Part shown: piece by piece, positions 1 through 10,685 of the stretch
Numbering within the stretch: the stretch's first letter is position 1
Layout: each line of letters opens with the position of its first letter
Assembly (NCBI RefSeq): GCF_022605725.1
Contig: NC_065549.1
Coordinates: forward strand, 17,203,614-17,267,613
Length of the DNA: 64,000 nucleotides
Direction: 5' to 3'
Source: Anthonomus grandis grandis
Lineage: Eukaryota > Arthropoda > Insecta > Coleoptera > Curculionidae
The notes under the pieces: model-generated
Told to the model about the DNA's origin: nothing
Database searches by the model: none
What the model saw: only the letters and a program-made list of their open reading frames with translations
Program-made: the position numbers and the translations under genes

Positions 1-660
1 TAAAATTTCCATTTGATCTCAATGTCTTATTATTTATTCTATGACTAAAGATTGTGCAAATAAATTAAAACAACCAAGCAAATCCTTGAAAATCTATTCT
101 AAGTAATTAGTATTTAATTACTTAGATTAATGTGGATGTTGACAATAATTAAACTATAATTCCATAAATCCTCGCTATACAGAGATATTTACATGTGTAT
201 GATAAGGCAATCTAAATAAATGCATCAACTGCACCTATTTAAAGCTATTACATGCTGAAAATCGATTCAGTCGTTGCTAGATACGTATACAGAGGCCAAA
301 ATCGTGCCCCAACTCGACACTAGCGAACGCTAAAAATAAACATAATCCACGGGTAGTAAAATCACTTTTAAATTCAATTTAAATGAGGAAATAATATAGT
401 ACCTGCTTATACCAGTTTATTCGCGAGAATAAAATATTGCATCTCACTATACTTTTTTTTATTTATCATCCTGTACAAAGCGATTATCTCCACATGCGGA
501 AAACAGAAACACAAGCTATTTTCTGGTACATAAGTTCATTTAATCTTTCATTTTATAATTTAGGTCAATGCCTAATTTTAGGCTTGGTTTTATTTGTTTT
601 GTTTCTACTGGTATAGTAAATTATACAGGGAGGGTTATAATGATTGTTTGGTCACCGACT
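1..660. other. AT-rich non-coding stretch
   Basis: I see no coding signal, structured RNA or repeat here. If the RanBPM gene at 16.6 kb runs leftward with a long first intron, this stretch could be intronic, but nothing in it shows that. Confidence 0.4.
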
Positions 661-669
661 ATTTTTCAG

Positions 670-733
670 GGACGCCCCCAGGCGGTCTCATGGCCGCGTA
701 TTTACCATCAATACCATTAAGTCATCCAGTTAT
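670..733 (+). other. Isolated exon-like block (tentative)
   Basis: A GC-richer block follows a good acceptor (pyrimidine-rich tract ending in CAG at 667-669). It reads TPPGGLMAAYLPSIPLSHPV in the open frame. A possible donor (GTATGG) lies at 734; otherwise the frame stays open to 906 with low-complexity AT-rich codons. The proline/serine-rich peptide and balanced base composition contrast with the AT-rich flanks, as a host exon or alternative exon would. I do not recognise the protein. It could equally be part of an old transposon. Confidence 0.25.
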
Positions 734-1019
734 GTATGGGTTGGTTATATCAGGTTTTTTATTAATCAGAGTTGAACATACTGGTTGTAAAGCGAAGAGA
801 CAAAGACCGTCCTTTACCATAGGCGTAGGAAAAACAAAAAATAAATATTTGTTTAATTTTAAATATCCGAGATTTATTATGTATAAAATTAAAATGCAAG
901 TAGTTTAGTCCTATTTTAAACCAACGGGTTTAATTTGCCTTCAAGTTATCGATCTACAACAAGTTTAAGATATCTTATAATTACCGACACTAAGTATATT
1001 TTACCTATTTTGGCAAAAA

Positions 1020-1425
1020 GGGGCATTCTGTGATGAATGATCTCTTACTTGTCATTTTGTATGGACGTTACAAAGGCTTTCGATTGTTTTTCGCATAAAA
1101 TCCTCCTCTCTACCTTATTATGACTTTCAAGAGGGCAGTGTTCAGCTTACATTATCATACCTTTCAGAATGTGCTACAAAGAAGAAGTTTCATCACCCTG
1201 TGCAATTCAACATGGAGTTCCCAAAAGATCAATATTGGAGCCAACTCTGTTTCTAATTTTTGTGAAGGATATTCATCCTTCTATGATTAATGGGTCAAGA
1301 ATACCAGAGTGTATAGAATATAGTGTTCAGAACTGGTTTCTTGCAAACAAAATGTGCTTGAATAGGGACAAGACACAGTCTATAAAGTTTAGCTTAAGAA
1401 GGCAAAAATAAGATCATCATTTAAT
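1020..1425 (+). pseudogene. LINE reverse transcriptase fragment, 5' part (split)
   Basis: Frame-shifted remnant of a jockey/CR1-like non-LTR retrotransposon reverse transcriptase. The palm can be read in pieces: a KAFDCFSHKILLSTLL-like segment near 1070-1120, then QHGVPKRSILEPTLFLIFVKDIHPSM (fragments around 1205-1290), a diverged GVPQGSILGPLLF motif. The catalytic YADD is not preserved. The frame breaks at 1412 where a Penelope-like element was inserted, and the same LINE resumes at 2244. It is 5' truncated and clearly dead. Confidence 0.7.
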
Positions 1426-1503
1426 TAAGAAAATCTCATCCATTTTTCACAAAGAGACCGACGTATACAACAGACGAAAAACAATGAAAAACATAAAGTA
1501 TTG

Positions 1504-1799
1504 GCCAATCTGGAAGAAAAATTTCTACACGCGTTAAAGAACATGTAGCGTTGTTTGAGAAATTTAAAAATACAGACGTCCGTGATACAAAGTCAGCGTT
1601 TGCGAATCACCTGTTAGCTTCCACACATCACTTTTCTCCAGAGGTCGGAGCTGAAATACTTCATGAATGCCCTAAAGGGAAAAAGTTTGACCTTCTGGAG
1701 AGGATGGAAATTACTAAAGCCAAGAAGAGTCCTGTTCTTGTCTGTGTTAACGACGTATTTAATTTTGAACCCAACCTTATTTTTAATAATCTTATTTAA
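1504..1799 (+). pseudogene. GIY-YIG endonuclease domain of a Penelope-like element (truncated)
   Basis: The frame starts within the YIG end of the domain (IGQSGRKISTRVKEHV near 1505-1550) and continues through a helix region (KSAFANHLLASTHH) and an ILHECPKGKKFDLLERMEI segment to a stop at 1799. The order IGQ-sGR-x-K-x-R-x-x-EH, then AxHLL, then LxxLExxEI matches the GIY-YIG nuclease at the C-terminus of Penelope-like reverse transcriptases, which nicks target DNA to prime reverse transcription. The reverse transcriptase part and the first GIY strand are missing, so it cannot encode a working enzyme. Confidence 0.7.
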
Positions 1800-1902
1800 T
1801 CAATTTTATATTTACATAATTTCTTCCAACTGGAATAAGTTTAATACTGTGTTAGAATGCCTTGGCTTAACAACAAATGTTTTGAACTTCTTCTCAGTGT
1901 TC

Positions 1903-1978
1903 CGGTAGCCCATAGGTTATAGTCTCTGGCTTGTAAGGTGTAAGCTTGTTGTCGCGGGTTCGATTCCCAATAGGTGTG
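1903..1978 (+). repeat. tRNA-like segment with A and B boxes (SINE-head-like)
   Basis: It has a clear pol III B box (GGTTCGATTCC, around 1956-1966) and an A-box-like TAGCCCATAGG about 45 nt upstream. The T-stem is only partly paired and the acceptor stem has mismatches, so this is not a functional tRNA. It lies inside the Penelope-like insertion, between the endonuclease and the hammerhead-like hairpin. It may be a SINE head or a tRNA captured by the element. Confidence 0.4.
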
Positions 1979-2152
1979 ATATTATTTTGCAATTTTTTAT
2001 TTTTTATTTTTTGGTTCTAAATAACTGTATAGTCATCCTAACCTTAAATGTATGTTTATGTACTGTTTTGCCAGCGTTAGTGGCTTTTTAAGGTTTTAGT
2101 CTTTTTAATGTCCTCTTTTTTTTCTTTCAATACTAATTATTATTGTTTTAGG

Positions 2153-2197
2153 CCTGATGATGCTCTGAATAGAGCGAAACACGTGTAGCTTTAAGTA
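2153..2197 (+). ncRNA. Hammerhead-ribozyme-like motif in the Penelope-like element
   Basis: CTGATGA is followed by a 5-bp hairpin (GCTCT, loop GAAT, AGAGC), then GAAAC, then the self-complementary ACACGTGT and an A. This order matches a minimal hammerhead: CUGANGA core, stem II, GAAA, a 2-bp stem III closed by a tetraloop, then the cleavage base. The bases outside (GGC before, GCT after) can start a stem I. One extra T sits between the core and stem II, so the fold is non-canonical and activity is unproven. Hammerheads with very short stem III are known from Penelope-like elements. Confidence 0.4.
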
Positions 2198-2243
2198 AAT
2201 GTTGTGAGACCGTGACTTTGTATTTTTCATTGTTTTTCGTCTG

Positions 2244-2750
2244 TCATCATTTAATGACTAGCTACTTTAATGAGGTGAAATTGTTGGGTGTTTACTTAAG
2301 CTGAACAGTGTCTTGGGTATACCATATAAAATCTCCTAAAGTTTTGTACCTGATTAGAAACTTGTCACATTGTGTTTCCACTAAAAGTTTCTGGGAGGAA
2401 TATCATGAAAGCTTCAGTTCAGTCATGAAATATGCCATCTTAGAATAGGGCCATTCTCCTCATGGCCTTAATATCTCTAAACTACAAAAAAGGTGCATAA
2501 GGCTTGCGGCTGGACTCAGGAAGGACTGTCGTAAGACTTTTATAAGACGTGGGATATTAGTGTTCCTACAATGTGTAATCGTGTCAAGCAGAATCTGCAG
2601 CTTTTTGAAACTCATCAAGGTGTACACAACTCTACAAGGCACAAGGACAACCTAGTTATCAATCATCTTCGCCTTACAAGATCCAGAAACTTCTTCGGCT
2701 TGAAGCTTTTTAATTCTCTGCCCCAGCATATTAGGAACTTTATATTTTAA
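2244..2750 (+). pseudogene. LINE reverse transcriptase fragment, 3' part
   Basis: Continuation of the fragment at 1020-1425. It reads a VKLLGVYL thumb-type motif near 2275-2300, then HSPHGLNISKLQKRCIRL near 2450-2500, and RSRNFFGLKLFNSLP near 2670-2725, the usual C-terminal pattern of jockey/CR1-type reverse transcriptases. Frames change several times. The end near 2750 has no clear poly-A or microsatellite tail. Confidence 0.65.
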
Positions 2751-3118
2751 ATGAGATGTTATGAATTATAAGAGGACGTCTTATATAGATTCATAATATA
2801 TGTTTGATAAGTCTTAAAATTGATTCTTAAAAACTTGCAGACCTTCAAAAATACATGTTTATGCTAGTGTTTGTATGGTTATTGCATAATCATTCCCAAA
2901 TTAAACTTTTAGGCGAAAAAAACCTTCTTCACCCTACTGATTATTTCCAATTGAAAACTGAACCCATCAATGACACAGCTGGTCTGCTCTTTAACAATGT
3001 AAAAGAGCATTTTAATCTTATTGAAAATGAAGGACATTCAATTTAATGGTCCAAATGTCAATGTAATTTGTGAAGTTGAAATCCCTGACGTTGAAATTAA
3101 AATTTAAAGCTATAGTTA
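2751..3118. other. AT-rich non-coding stretch
   Basis: A 63-codon frame at 2855-3046 shows no recognisable motif and ordinary AT-rich composition. Nothing else is supported. Confidence 0.4.
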
Positions 3119-4555
3119 AGTTTTATTTTATATTTATGAAAAATTGTATAACCTATTTTTCATAAATCTCATTCAAGACTAATAATAGTATTAGTATGTC
3201 AAAATCAGATTCACAATCTGATTATAACCAAGAAAATCTTAAACAGAATATGGTTCAGTTCAATTTCTATATAAGCAATTGCTTTATTAATTGTCAAGTT
3301 TGTTGCTGCAATTCAGATTCTGGAACGTAAAACATGATCACCTAAAAGCCATAAAGTGGCCCACAATGTTTTGATTAATATTTTGATTTGTTAGTAGTAT
3401 GCAAAAAATGAAAATTGAATATTCATTTCTAACCCAACCCCCAACCTAATTGCAACCAAGTTCCTTTCTTAATATTTTGTAATTTTAAGGCCTTTTTACA
3501 GTAACAATATAGGCATTACAAAATTGAAAATATATTAAAATCTACGCCTATGATGTTACGTACTGTTTTCGGGATTCCGCTAAAAGGGGATTGTCCTCAG
3601 ATGTCTAGGTCGTTCGTTTCTCCCAGAATTAATTTTAACGATATAGGTGAATTTATTTAGTCAGGGCAGTAATATACCTAATAATTTAATTTGACAGTGA
3701 GATGAAAATATATGCATTCCAACTACTATAGCATAATCAATATATGACTGTGTTAATGAACCAAAATATGACAAATCTGAATACTTGTAAAAGAATGTGT
3801 GATAATTTATCCTTTTTAGTTGTCTAGATGTCATTAATATGTAAAGTTGAAATTCAAATTTAAAACAGTCTATATTTATGAAAAATTGTACAGCCTAAAT
3901 CTTATTGAAGACTAATAGTAGTATATCAAGGGCAGGTTAACAATTAGCGAGAGTAAAATCAAGAAAGCTTTTAACAGAATATGGTTCAATTTCTATATTT
4001 GCAATTTCATTAGTGATTGTTAAAGGTAAGAGTTTTTTGCTGCAATACAGGTTCTGGAAAGTAAGATATAATTCCCTAAAATCCGTAAGATGACCCCAAT
4101 GTTTACAGTAATATTTTGTTTTATTGGCATTATGCAAAATTAGTTAAAATTTGTTTTTCAAAAATCATGACTAAACTAACCCAACCGCAACCTAAATGAA
4201 ACCCGGTTTCTTTTTTCATATTTTGTAATTTTAAGGCCTTTTCACAGTAATAGCAGGTTTACAAAATCGGAAATCTACGCCAATGGTCTTACGCTTGTGT
4301 TTTCGGGATTCCGCTAAAAGGGGATTGTCCTCAGACGTCTAGCTTAGGTCGTTCGTTTCTGCCAGAATTAATTTTAATTCTTGTATGTGGTATTGAACAG
4401 GATATAGGTAAATTTATTTAGCGAGGGCTGTAATTATAACTAATAAATTAATTTGACAAAGGGATGAAAAGCTACGCATTCCAACTACTATATGATTATA
4501 GCATAATCAATATTTGACTGTTTTAATGAAGTATGACTAATCTGAATACTCAATT
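3119..4555 (+). repeat. Diverged tandem duplication, two ~0.7-kb units
   Basis: Unit 1 (about 3119-3790) and unit 2 (about 3867-4555) align along their length. Each has a TATTTATGAAAAATTGTA start, a CAACCTAA patch, a GTAATTTTAAGGCCTTTT patch, a strongly conserved core TCGGGATTCCGCTAAAAGGG (near 3574 and 4304), and an ATTCCAACTACTAT end. Small indels and roughly a fifth substituted positions by eye suggest an old duplication. No protein is encoded. The core block is better conserved than the surroundings. Confidence 0.75.
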
Positions 4556-6805
4556 GATGTAGTTGAAAAACATAGGTAAGCTATGTAGCAATTTTAGCAA
4601 AAAATGGCATTTTAAATCATAATGCCTTGCATTTTTTCTCTATAAGCTCTTACCATAAATCCTACTCTATCTGACCAATTTTCAATATACATTTAAGGAA
4701 GATATTTAAAGTTTGTCAAAATCAAAATAGTCTGCAAAATAGTCAAATAGTTGCTTCTACCCTTATTTTCAAGATCCCTTAATTATTACTGGCAAGTCTA
4801 CAGTTAGATAGAAAAATCAAAGAAGAGAAAACAGGTTAAGCATAAAAACAACTGCTAAACTTAATATGATTTATAATATTTGGAAGTCTTATTTTAACTG
4901 ACAAAACATGCTATTTGGAGTTATATAGATATTTTATCCCTTTAACTTCATTAATTCTTATGTCATTGACTTTATTTTTTATATTATTTACTTATTTTGA
5001 AATTATTATCAAAACAAAAACGTCTGAATATAGAGATTCATAAATATAAACTATAATAAATATAATAATCTTTCAATACTACCCTAGGGGTCAAGATCAA
5101 TAAAAAACTGGTTTAACCTCTTTAAACATTTCGCAGTATGCTTTTTATATTATTACCAGAATCAAGAATAATTGAATTGAATTCATTCATACCCAAAATT
5201 ATGGTTACCTGATACTGGTTTTTGCACAATAAAGACTCTTAATGCATTCGCAATTTGCAATTTTGTCAGGAGAGAATTACTAATTATATTTTTAATTTCA
5301 TGATAAAATTGTCAAATTAGTAACATTAATTTGAAATTTATTGATTATTTGAGTCCAAAGTATTAGAATGTATTACCAAACAAAACTAAAGTGATTAAAA
5401 ATTAAAAAAATTAATAAAAGAGGGAAAGATTATATTTACCAAAATATTAATAAATTTTACCTAAATATTATAAAGTTCTGATTTGTCTTGATTATAGGCT
5501 TAGAATTAGATTTAGGGTTGTCTCTGTTTCATGGACTTTTGAATCTTTGTTTCTTGCATATTTATTTATATAAGATTTTTTTTTATTATTCTGAAGTTGG
5601 AATAGCCATATGTTAAGGAGCAATAGTTTAATATGTAAGAATTTAAGGCACACACAGCTTTGTGTTTTTTCGGTTTGTTCTGAGTATATTATCCTATAGC
5701 CATTCTTCTGAATTACAATCTGCTACATCTGACCGCTCAATTTTAAGTATGTTTCTTGAAAATTCATTAACAAAATCAAACACCCTCACTGGTGAGCATT
5801 TTGACTTTTCAAAAATTCTCTAGTTTGATCCTATGATGCATATACATTTATTTTACTTAAACAATAAAATGCTGAATAATTTTCAAAGTTTCTAAAGGGA
5901 CAAGTATAATCAGAGGAAACACAAAAATATTTAGCAAAATAAAAAAGGACTACAATACTCTTACACAATATAAAAAGTTAATGAAAATCCAAATTACAGA
6001 GTAAAATGATAGTTAATGAATTATGAATTAATTCCTTAAACAAGTAGAATGCACACTCAGTCAGAACTTCTTTAATTTTTCTACATTTCTTTTAAGTGGT
6101 AAATCACAGAGACAGCATTGTAGAACTTAACTCAATAATAAGACACCATTATGGGTAATAGAGCAGAGGCTCTCTATTATATGGGGCCATAACATTCAAG
6201 AGAAATTTAATCATAAAGAATATGAAAAAACAGCAAAATTCATTCATAAAAAAAACATGACAAAATGGGATTAGTACAAAGTAATACCAATTGCAATAAA
6301 TTGATCAAATAAATTTAAAAAAATGTTGGTGAACATGTTTATAACCATTTTGATCTACTAGCTAATTTAAAAAACCATTGGGTCTGTGGAGCTCAACATG
6401 TTAAATTGTTTTATGACCCATAATTTTATGCACTTTGAAATATTTATACTTTTTATTTTTAGTATAATTGATAGATAATTTTAAGTTAAGGCTTTTTTAA
6501 AATACTCTGTAATTATTTATTACATGCATTACTAATGCAAATTTGCTTACACAAAATTAAAATCTATCAGCTAAAAATTACAAAAGTACATAAATAAATG
6601 AATAAAAAAAATTATTATAAAAAATAAACAGCAGAGTAACAAATATTTTCTATTTTCAAAACAGCTATAAGTTTTGTCAGTCGCACAAGTAATTTAGTAA
6701 GTTTAAGACGTAGGTATAAAGTCAAAAACATTGTAAAAAGCACATTCTGCAAGGCATTTCTTTAAGTTTAGATTTTTAGTAGTATCATGTTTATTATACA
6801 GTAGT
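4556..6805. other. AT-rich non-coding stretch
   Basis: About 2.2 kb without a long reading frame. It contains homopolymer runs and short A/T repeats. I see no transposon ends, RNA structure or coding motif that I can support. Confidence 0.5.
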
Positions 6806-7005
6806 GTCCAAAAGTAGATAGACAAAGTATTATTTTCATATAATTGTTTAAAGATTTACCCACAGGTCCCTTAGATTTTAAATTATTGTTATTTGTAAGG
6901 CGGTCTATAAAAAGATACCAATAAATTTCAGTTAAATATTTTGCTTGCTATCAGATCCAGCAAGATCAGAAGCAATAATATAAATATAGCTGGTCAAAAG
7001 TAGAT
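6806..7005. mobile_element. Two Tc1-like terminal sequences in the same orientation
   Basis: GTCCAAAAGTAGATAGACAA near 6807 and a second TCAAAAGTAGATAGA near 6996 share the same terminal block in the same direction. The second leads into the LINE insertion; the rest of the Tc1 element resumes at about 7843. The first may be the end of another copy or the result of an internal rearrangement. Confidence 0.45.
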
Positions 7006-7840
7006 AGATAGATAGATAGATTTCAAGCTGAAGTGCTTGCCATAGACATATGTGCAGAAGAGTGCATCAACCAAGGCCTCCAAAGAAAACACATATTTAT
7101 ACTATCAGACAGTCAAGCTGCTCTAAAGGCCCTGAAAGCTTTTAAATGTGATTCAAAGCTAGTCTGGGAGTGCAAACAAACCCTAAAGCGCCTTACAACA
7201 AAGAATCAAGTAACACTAATGTGGCTACCTGGCCACCGGGGTATAGAGGGGAACGAAGAAGCCGATCGCCTTGCAAAAAAAGGGGCTCAAACACCATACT
7301 ATGGTCGAGAGCCATACTGTGGTTTAATGAAGACCCACATCACCGAAGACCTAAACAGGTGGGGAAAAAGAACAATTGCTGTCGCACTGGAGAAGAGCAC
7401 CAGGACTAAGACAGGCAAAAAAGTTTATAACCACTTCTAGAAAAAGAGCTGAACAGCTCCTAGACATGAACAGATCAGACATCAGAACAGCAGTCGGACT
7501 CCTAACTGGTCATTGCCCAGTGAAATATCACCTAAAGGCAATAGGTATAACAGAGGACGACCAATGTAGATTCTGCAGCAATCCCACAGAAACAGCAGAA
7601 CACCTGCTCTGTGAATGCCCGACCCAACTCTGCAAGAAGCTCAAGTACCTGGAAGGGGTACAACCAACACCTCAAGAAGTGGGACAACTACCTCCCAAAA
7701 ATATAGCTTTGTACGGCAGAAGTCTTAAGACTTTTTGAGACAAACTAAGACAAGTAGAGTTATGCACAAAATATCTCACAGGTAGCAGTGCTGAGCGGCG
7801 GATCAGCCAAAACGACTCCCTTCTCAATCTACAATCTACA
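7006..7840 (+). pseudogene. LINE RNase H domain and C-terminus, 5' truncated
   Basis: The frame reads AEVLAIDICAEECINQG, then ILSDSQAALKAL (RNase H catalytic Asp in SDSQAAL), then WLPGHRGIEGNEEADRLAKK (H and D of the motif), up to about 7440. A frameshift near 7376-7440 leads to a C-terminal zinc-knuckle-like CRFC...HLLCECP segment ending at 7738. This is the RNase H and tail region of an I/R1-type non-LTR retrotransposon. AAGTAGATAGA flanks both sides (near 7000 and 7844), apparently a target duplication inside the Tc1 end. One frameshift and the missing reverse transcriptase make it non-functional. Confidence 0.8.
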
Positions 7841-7842
7841 AA

Positions 7843-8135
7843 GTAGATAGACAAAAACAATTTTGGAATTATTTTTTTGTCTAGATATTTATAAAATAAA
7901 ATTAGTATAGTGTTGCTTCTCTTTAACTCAAGGTGCAACATGCCATGCGGAATTAGATTTTCTCTTGATTTAAGATAACGCGTTATCAATGCATATTGCG
8001 CGGGTGATCGTCCAATTGATATTGCTCGTAGATTTTATGTTAAAAGAAAAGCTGTTATGATAGATATTAGATATGAAAGGACAGGATGATTACAGCCAAA
8101 AAATAAATCTGGTCGACCAAAAAAAATGGACATCC
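7843..8135 (+). pseudogene. Tc1-like transposase N-terminus (remnant)
   Basis: After the terminal AAGTAGATAGACAAAAACA, a broken frame at about 7938-8130 reads MPCGIRFSLDLR, stop, then RVINAYCAGDRPIDIARRFYVKRKAV and a GRPKKM end. This pattern, a helix-turn-helix with IA-x-x-F-x-V followed by a GRPRK-like hook, is the DNA-binding N-terminus of Tc1 transposases. No DDE catalytic domain follows. There are at least two stop codons. Confidence 0.6.
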
Positions 8136-8535
8136 ATATAGGGTTATTATATAACCCTATATATTATATTATTATATAAATTTTTTTGAATGATAACCGG
8201 TCATGGTAATCATTTGGTCATTTAACTGATCATGGGTCATTTAAAAGGGCTTTAATGAGTTAAACCATATTTGACAAAAATTTAATTTAAAATAGATGTT
8301 TATTATTTGAGAAAATCTTATTCAAGAAAAATGCATATAATAATCTGGAATTATTCATATGAGGATTTTTTTGAATACATATAATATTGCATATCACTAA
8401 TTGGTTTGTCTACACAAGAAAAGCATAGAATAGCTGAGAGTGGAAGATAGCAAAGTACCTTAATGCTTGGCAAGAATCATTCTCAGTGAGTCAATGAAAC
8501 AAAAAAATGCTCTTACCAAGTTTTGCATTTAAAGA
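8136..8535. other. AT-rich non-coding stretch
   Basis: It contains a short AT palindrome near 8145-8180 (AACCCTATATATTATATTAT type) and otherwise nothing I can support. Confidence 0.4.
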
Positions 8536-8539
8536 TTCC

Positions 8540-8925
8540 AAATGTACATTCCACTGAGCCCTCTGATTCATGTGAAATCAAAGAAACTTGGTCTGATGAA
8601 AGGGATTACTCACAGCTCCCAGATCTCTCAGAGTGACCATTCTTTCTGTCTTTTCCTGGTTCAAAACCTTTGTTTGTTTGAAATAAACCATCTTTCAGCC
8701 TTCAACTGTAGATCCCTAGAGCCCTGCAAGGATGCCTCCAGAGTCCCACCAACAACAGAAATGATAGCATAATGCACAAAGAGGGTATACTTTGAGTTTG
8801 GATCTACTAAAGGAATGGTCATTAATATAAATGAGAAAAAGAATTCCGCCCTGAGGCACCCCAATTGTTATTTCCCTCTCAGCAGACCACACTCCACCAC
8901 ACCACACACCTTGGTGTCACTGTGC
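8540..8925 (-). pseudogene. LINE reverse transcriptase fragment
   Basis: Minus-strand frames show EREITIGVPQGGIL near 8890-8850, FLIYINDHS, then PLVDPNSKYTLFVHYAIISV (YADD replaced by VHYA), then GSRDLQLKAERWFISNKQRF down to about 8660, and a shifted AVSNPF...HQTKF end. The spacing from GVPQG to the degenerate catalytic box fits a non-LTR reverse transcriptase palm. Frameshifts and a lost catalytic motif show it is dead. Confidence 0.7.
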
Positions 8926-8984
8926 TAAATAAAATTTTAGTAGTTGGACTCTGTCTTTACTTGTGTTTACAGTAGAGTTTTATA

Positions 8985-9904
8985 ATGAATGAATTCAGTG
9001 ATTTTAGTGATTCTGGATCTGAATATATACCTAGTGATAGAGTGGATTCTTCTGGTAAGTCTATATTTATAATTTTAGCAGCATTAATTAGGTATTATGA
9101 TTTTATAATACTGACATATCCTAACAAAACTGCGAACTATTTTTTTAAATAAATACATTTTTAGATAGTGTAATTTTCATCTTAGATGCAGAAACTTCAA
9201 ATTAAGAAGTACTTGACAATGTTGTACACCATCCACAGCCATCCACAAGTATGTAATTTTTTATACTAATAATAGTAAAAAAATTACAGGTTTTTAAAAA
9301 TTTTCAGGTAGCTTTGCAAAAATTAGAAGCAGAAAACGATCGAGAAATGAAAAGGATTGGAAAATTAATAAAAACAAAAAACTAAGGAATACTGGCAAAG
9401 AGTACATTTCTATCAGTGGCGTAAAAATTAACGCCAAGCTTTTTGAAAATTTGGACTGTAAGTTCAGAAAGAAGTGTATTAATTTATTTTCATTTACTGA
9501 GAGAGAAAATGCGTTTGACTCATTTTGGCAGCTCGGCAATTATGTGGCGCAAAATAGCTATATTTATAGCTTAGTAAAAGCTTCACCCGTAAATAGAAAA
9601 TACCCTAAAACTGGATCTCCCTTAGGAAAGCATACACATTTTCAATACGTATTGAAAAGTAATAATAAAACGCATATGGTTTGCAAGAAATATTTTCTTG
9701 ATACATTTAAGATAAGTAACGGCCGTCTCCATAGATGCATTTTGAAACGAGATTCATCTAATTGCAAAGAGCTAAGAGGTACTACAAGCTCTAGAAAGTT
9801 GGATGATTCTGATATTGTCAGGCATATAAAAACTTTTCCGGCTTATCAAAGCCATTATTCTAAAACTAAAAATCCCAATAGAAAATACTTTAGGACAGTA
9901 ATCT
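8985..9904 (+). pseudogene. DDE-transposase-like gene copy 1, 5' part (exons 1-3)
   Basis: ATG at 8985 begins an acidic N-terminus (MNEFSDFSDSGSEYIPSD) that ends at a good donor (GTAAGT, 9055). A short exon follows after the acceptor at 9184-9185 (DAETSN, stop, EVLDN). A long exon starts after CAG at 9306-9308 and carries a Cys pair (DCKFRKKC), DSFWQLGNYVAQNSYIYSLV, a CKKYFLDTFKI segment and HIKTFPAYQSHYSKTKNPNR, ending in a frameshift near 9904. The gene resumes at 14057, after nested LINE insertions. The product is probably a transposase of a poorly described DDE family (copies at 28.4-29.5 and 52.8 kb). The stop in exon 2 and the insertions make it a pseudogene. Confidence 0.65.
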
Positions 9905-9923
9905 AACTGTAAAAAAGAAGAAG

Positions 9924-9974
9924 AATGATTTATCAAAGTAGTAATACACTCTATTACTACTTTGATAAATCATT
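9924..9974. repeat. Perfect 23-bp inverted repeat, 5-nt loop, at LINE 5' junction
   Basis: AATGATTTATCAAAGTAGTA at 9924 opens an arm (9924-9946) that is exactly complementary to 9952-9974, separated by CACTC. The right arm is part of the LINE coding frame (YYFDKSF), so the left arm is an inverted copy of the truncated LINE end. This fits inverted 5' ends formed by twin priming or template switching during LINE insertion. Confidence 0.85.
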
Positions 9975-10685
9975 TCCTCTTTGTACTTCCAAAAAAAAGA
10001 CAGAAGACAAATCTTGGATTAATTCTAATATAAAAAACTATGGTAAGTATATTAAAGATCTATATGTATGGTCAAAAATGACAAATTGTGAAAGGCATAA
10101 ACAATTATTTAAAACTGAAAAGAAAAATTATCGCAAATATCTACAAAATTATAAAACCACAATAAATGAAAATAAAATTGCTATTTCTGATAATAAAACA
10201 AAAGTTGCTTGGACCATTTTTAATCAAGAGTGCAATAAAAACATAAAAAACAATAAAACAATTAAAGTATCTCATAATGGAAATATAACTAAAGATCCAC
10301 AAACAATCGCGGATTTGTTTATAAATCAATTTGATATCCCAACTGTCTACCCTTCAAGTCATAAACCTCTAAAAAACCCCATAACTCAAACCATATTTTT
10401 AGATCCTGTAGATAGCTTGGAAATTTTTCGAATCATAATCAACTTGCCAAATAAATTTTCTGTAGGTCTAGATAAAATTCCAACTATAATTTTGAAACAT
10501 TCAGCCAAATTCATAGCTAAACCAATATCAAGCATAGTAAACCTTTGTTTTCAAACAGGTACATTTCCCTCTGCCCTTAAGGCTGCAAGAATTGTGCCGG
10601 TACATAAAAAGGGAGATGCCCAGGTACTAGAGAATTACAGACCTGTATCTCTTCTGTCTTCCTTGTCCAAGGTTTTTGAAAGAGC

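Larger units (their letters stand above)
1426..2243 (+). mobile_element. Penelope-like element, 5' truncated, with 12-bp target duplication
   Basis: Insertion into the LINE above. TCATCATTTAAT occurs at 1414-1425 and again at 2244-2255, immediately flanking the insert, and the LINE reading picks up on the far side. Just inside, 1470-1491 and 2222-2243 are near-perfect inverted copies of one another (arms around CAGACGAAAAACAATG). The insert carries a GIY-YIG endonuclease C-terminus, a tRNA-like segment and a hammerhead-like hairpin. That combination is typical of Penelope-like retroelements, which often carry inverted terminal pieces and hammerhead motifs. Confidence 0.7.

Noticed and set aside
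594..906. 104-codon frame as one gene
   Set aside because: It starts in T-rich DNA and ends in low-complexity AT-rich codons; only the 670-733 block looks exon-like.
1903..1978. Functional tRNA gene
   Set aside because: The B box is good but acceptor and D stems do not pair properly and the context is a transposon tail.
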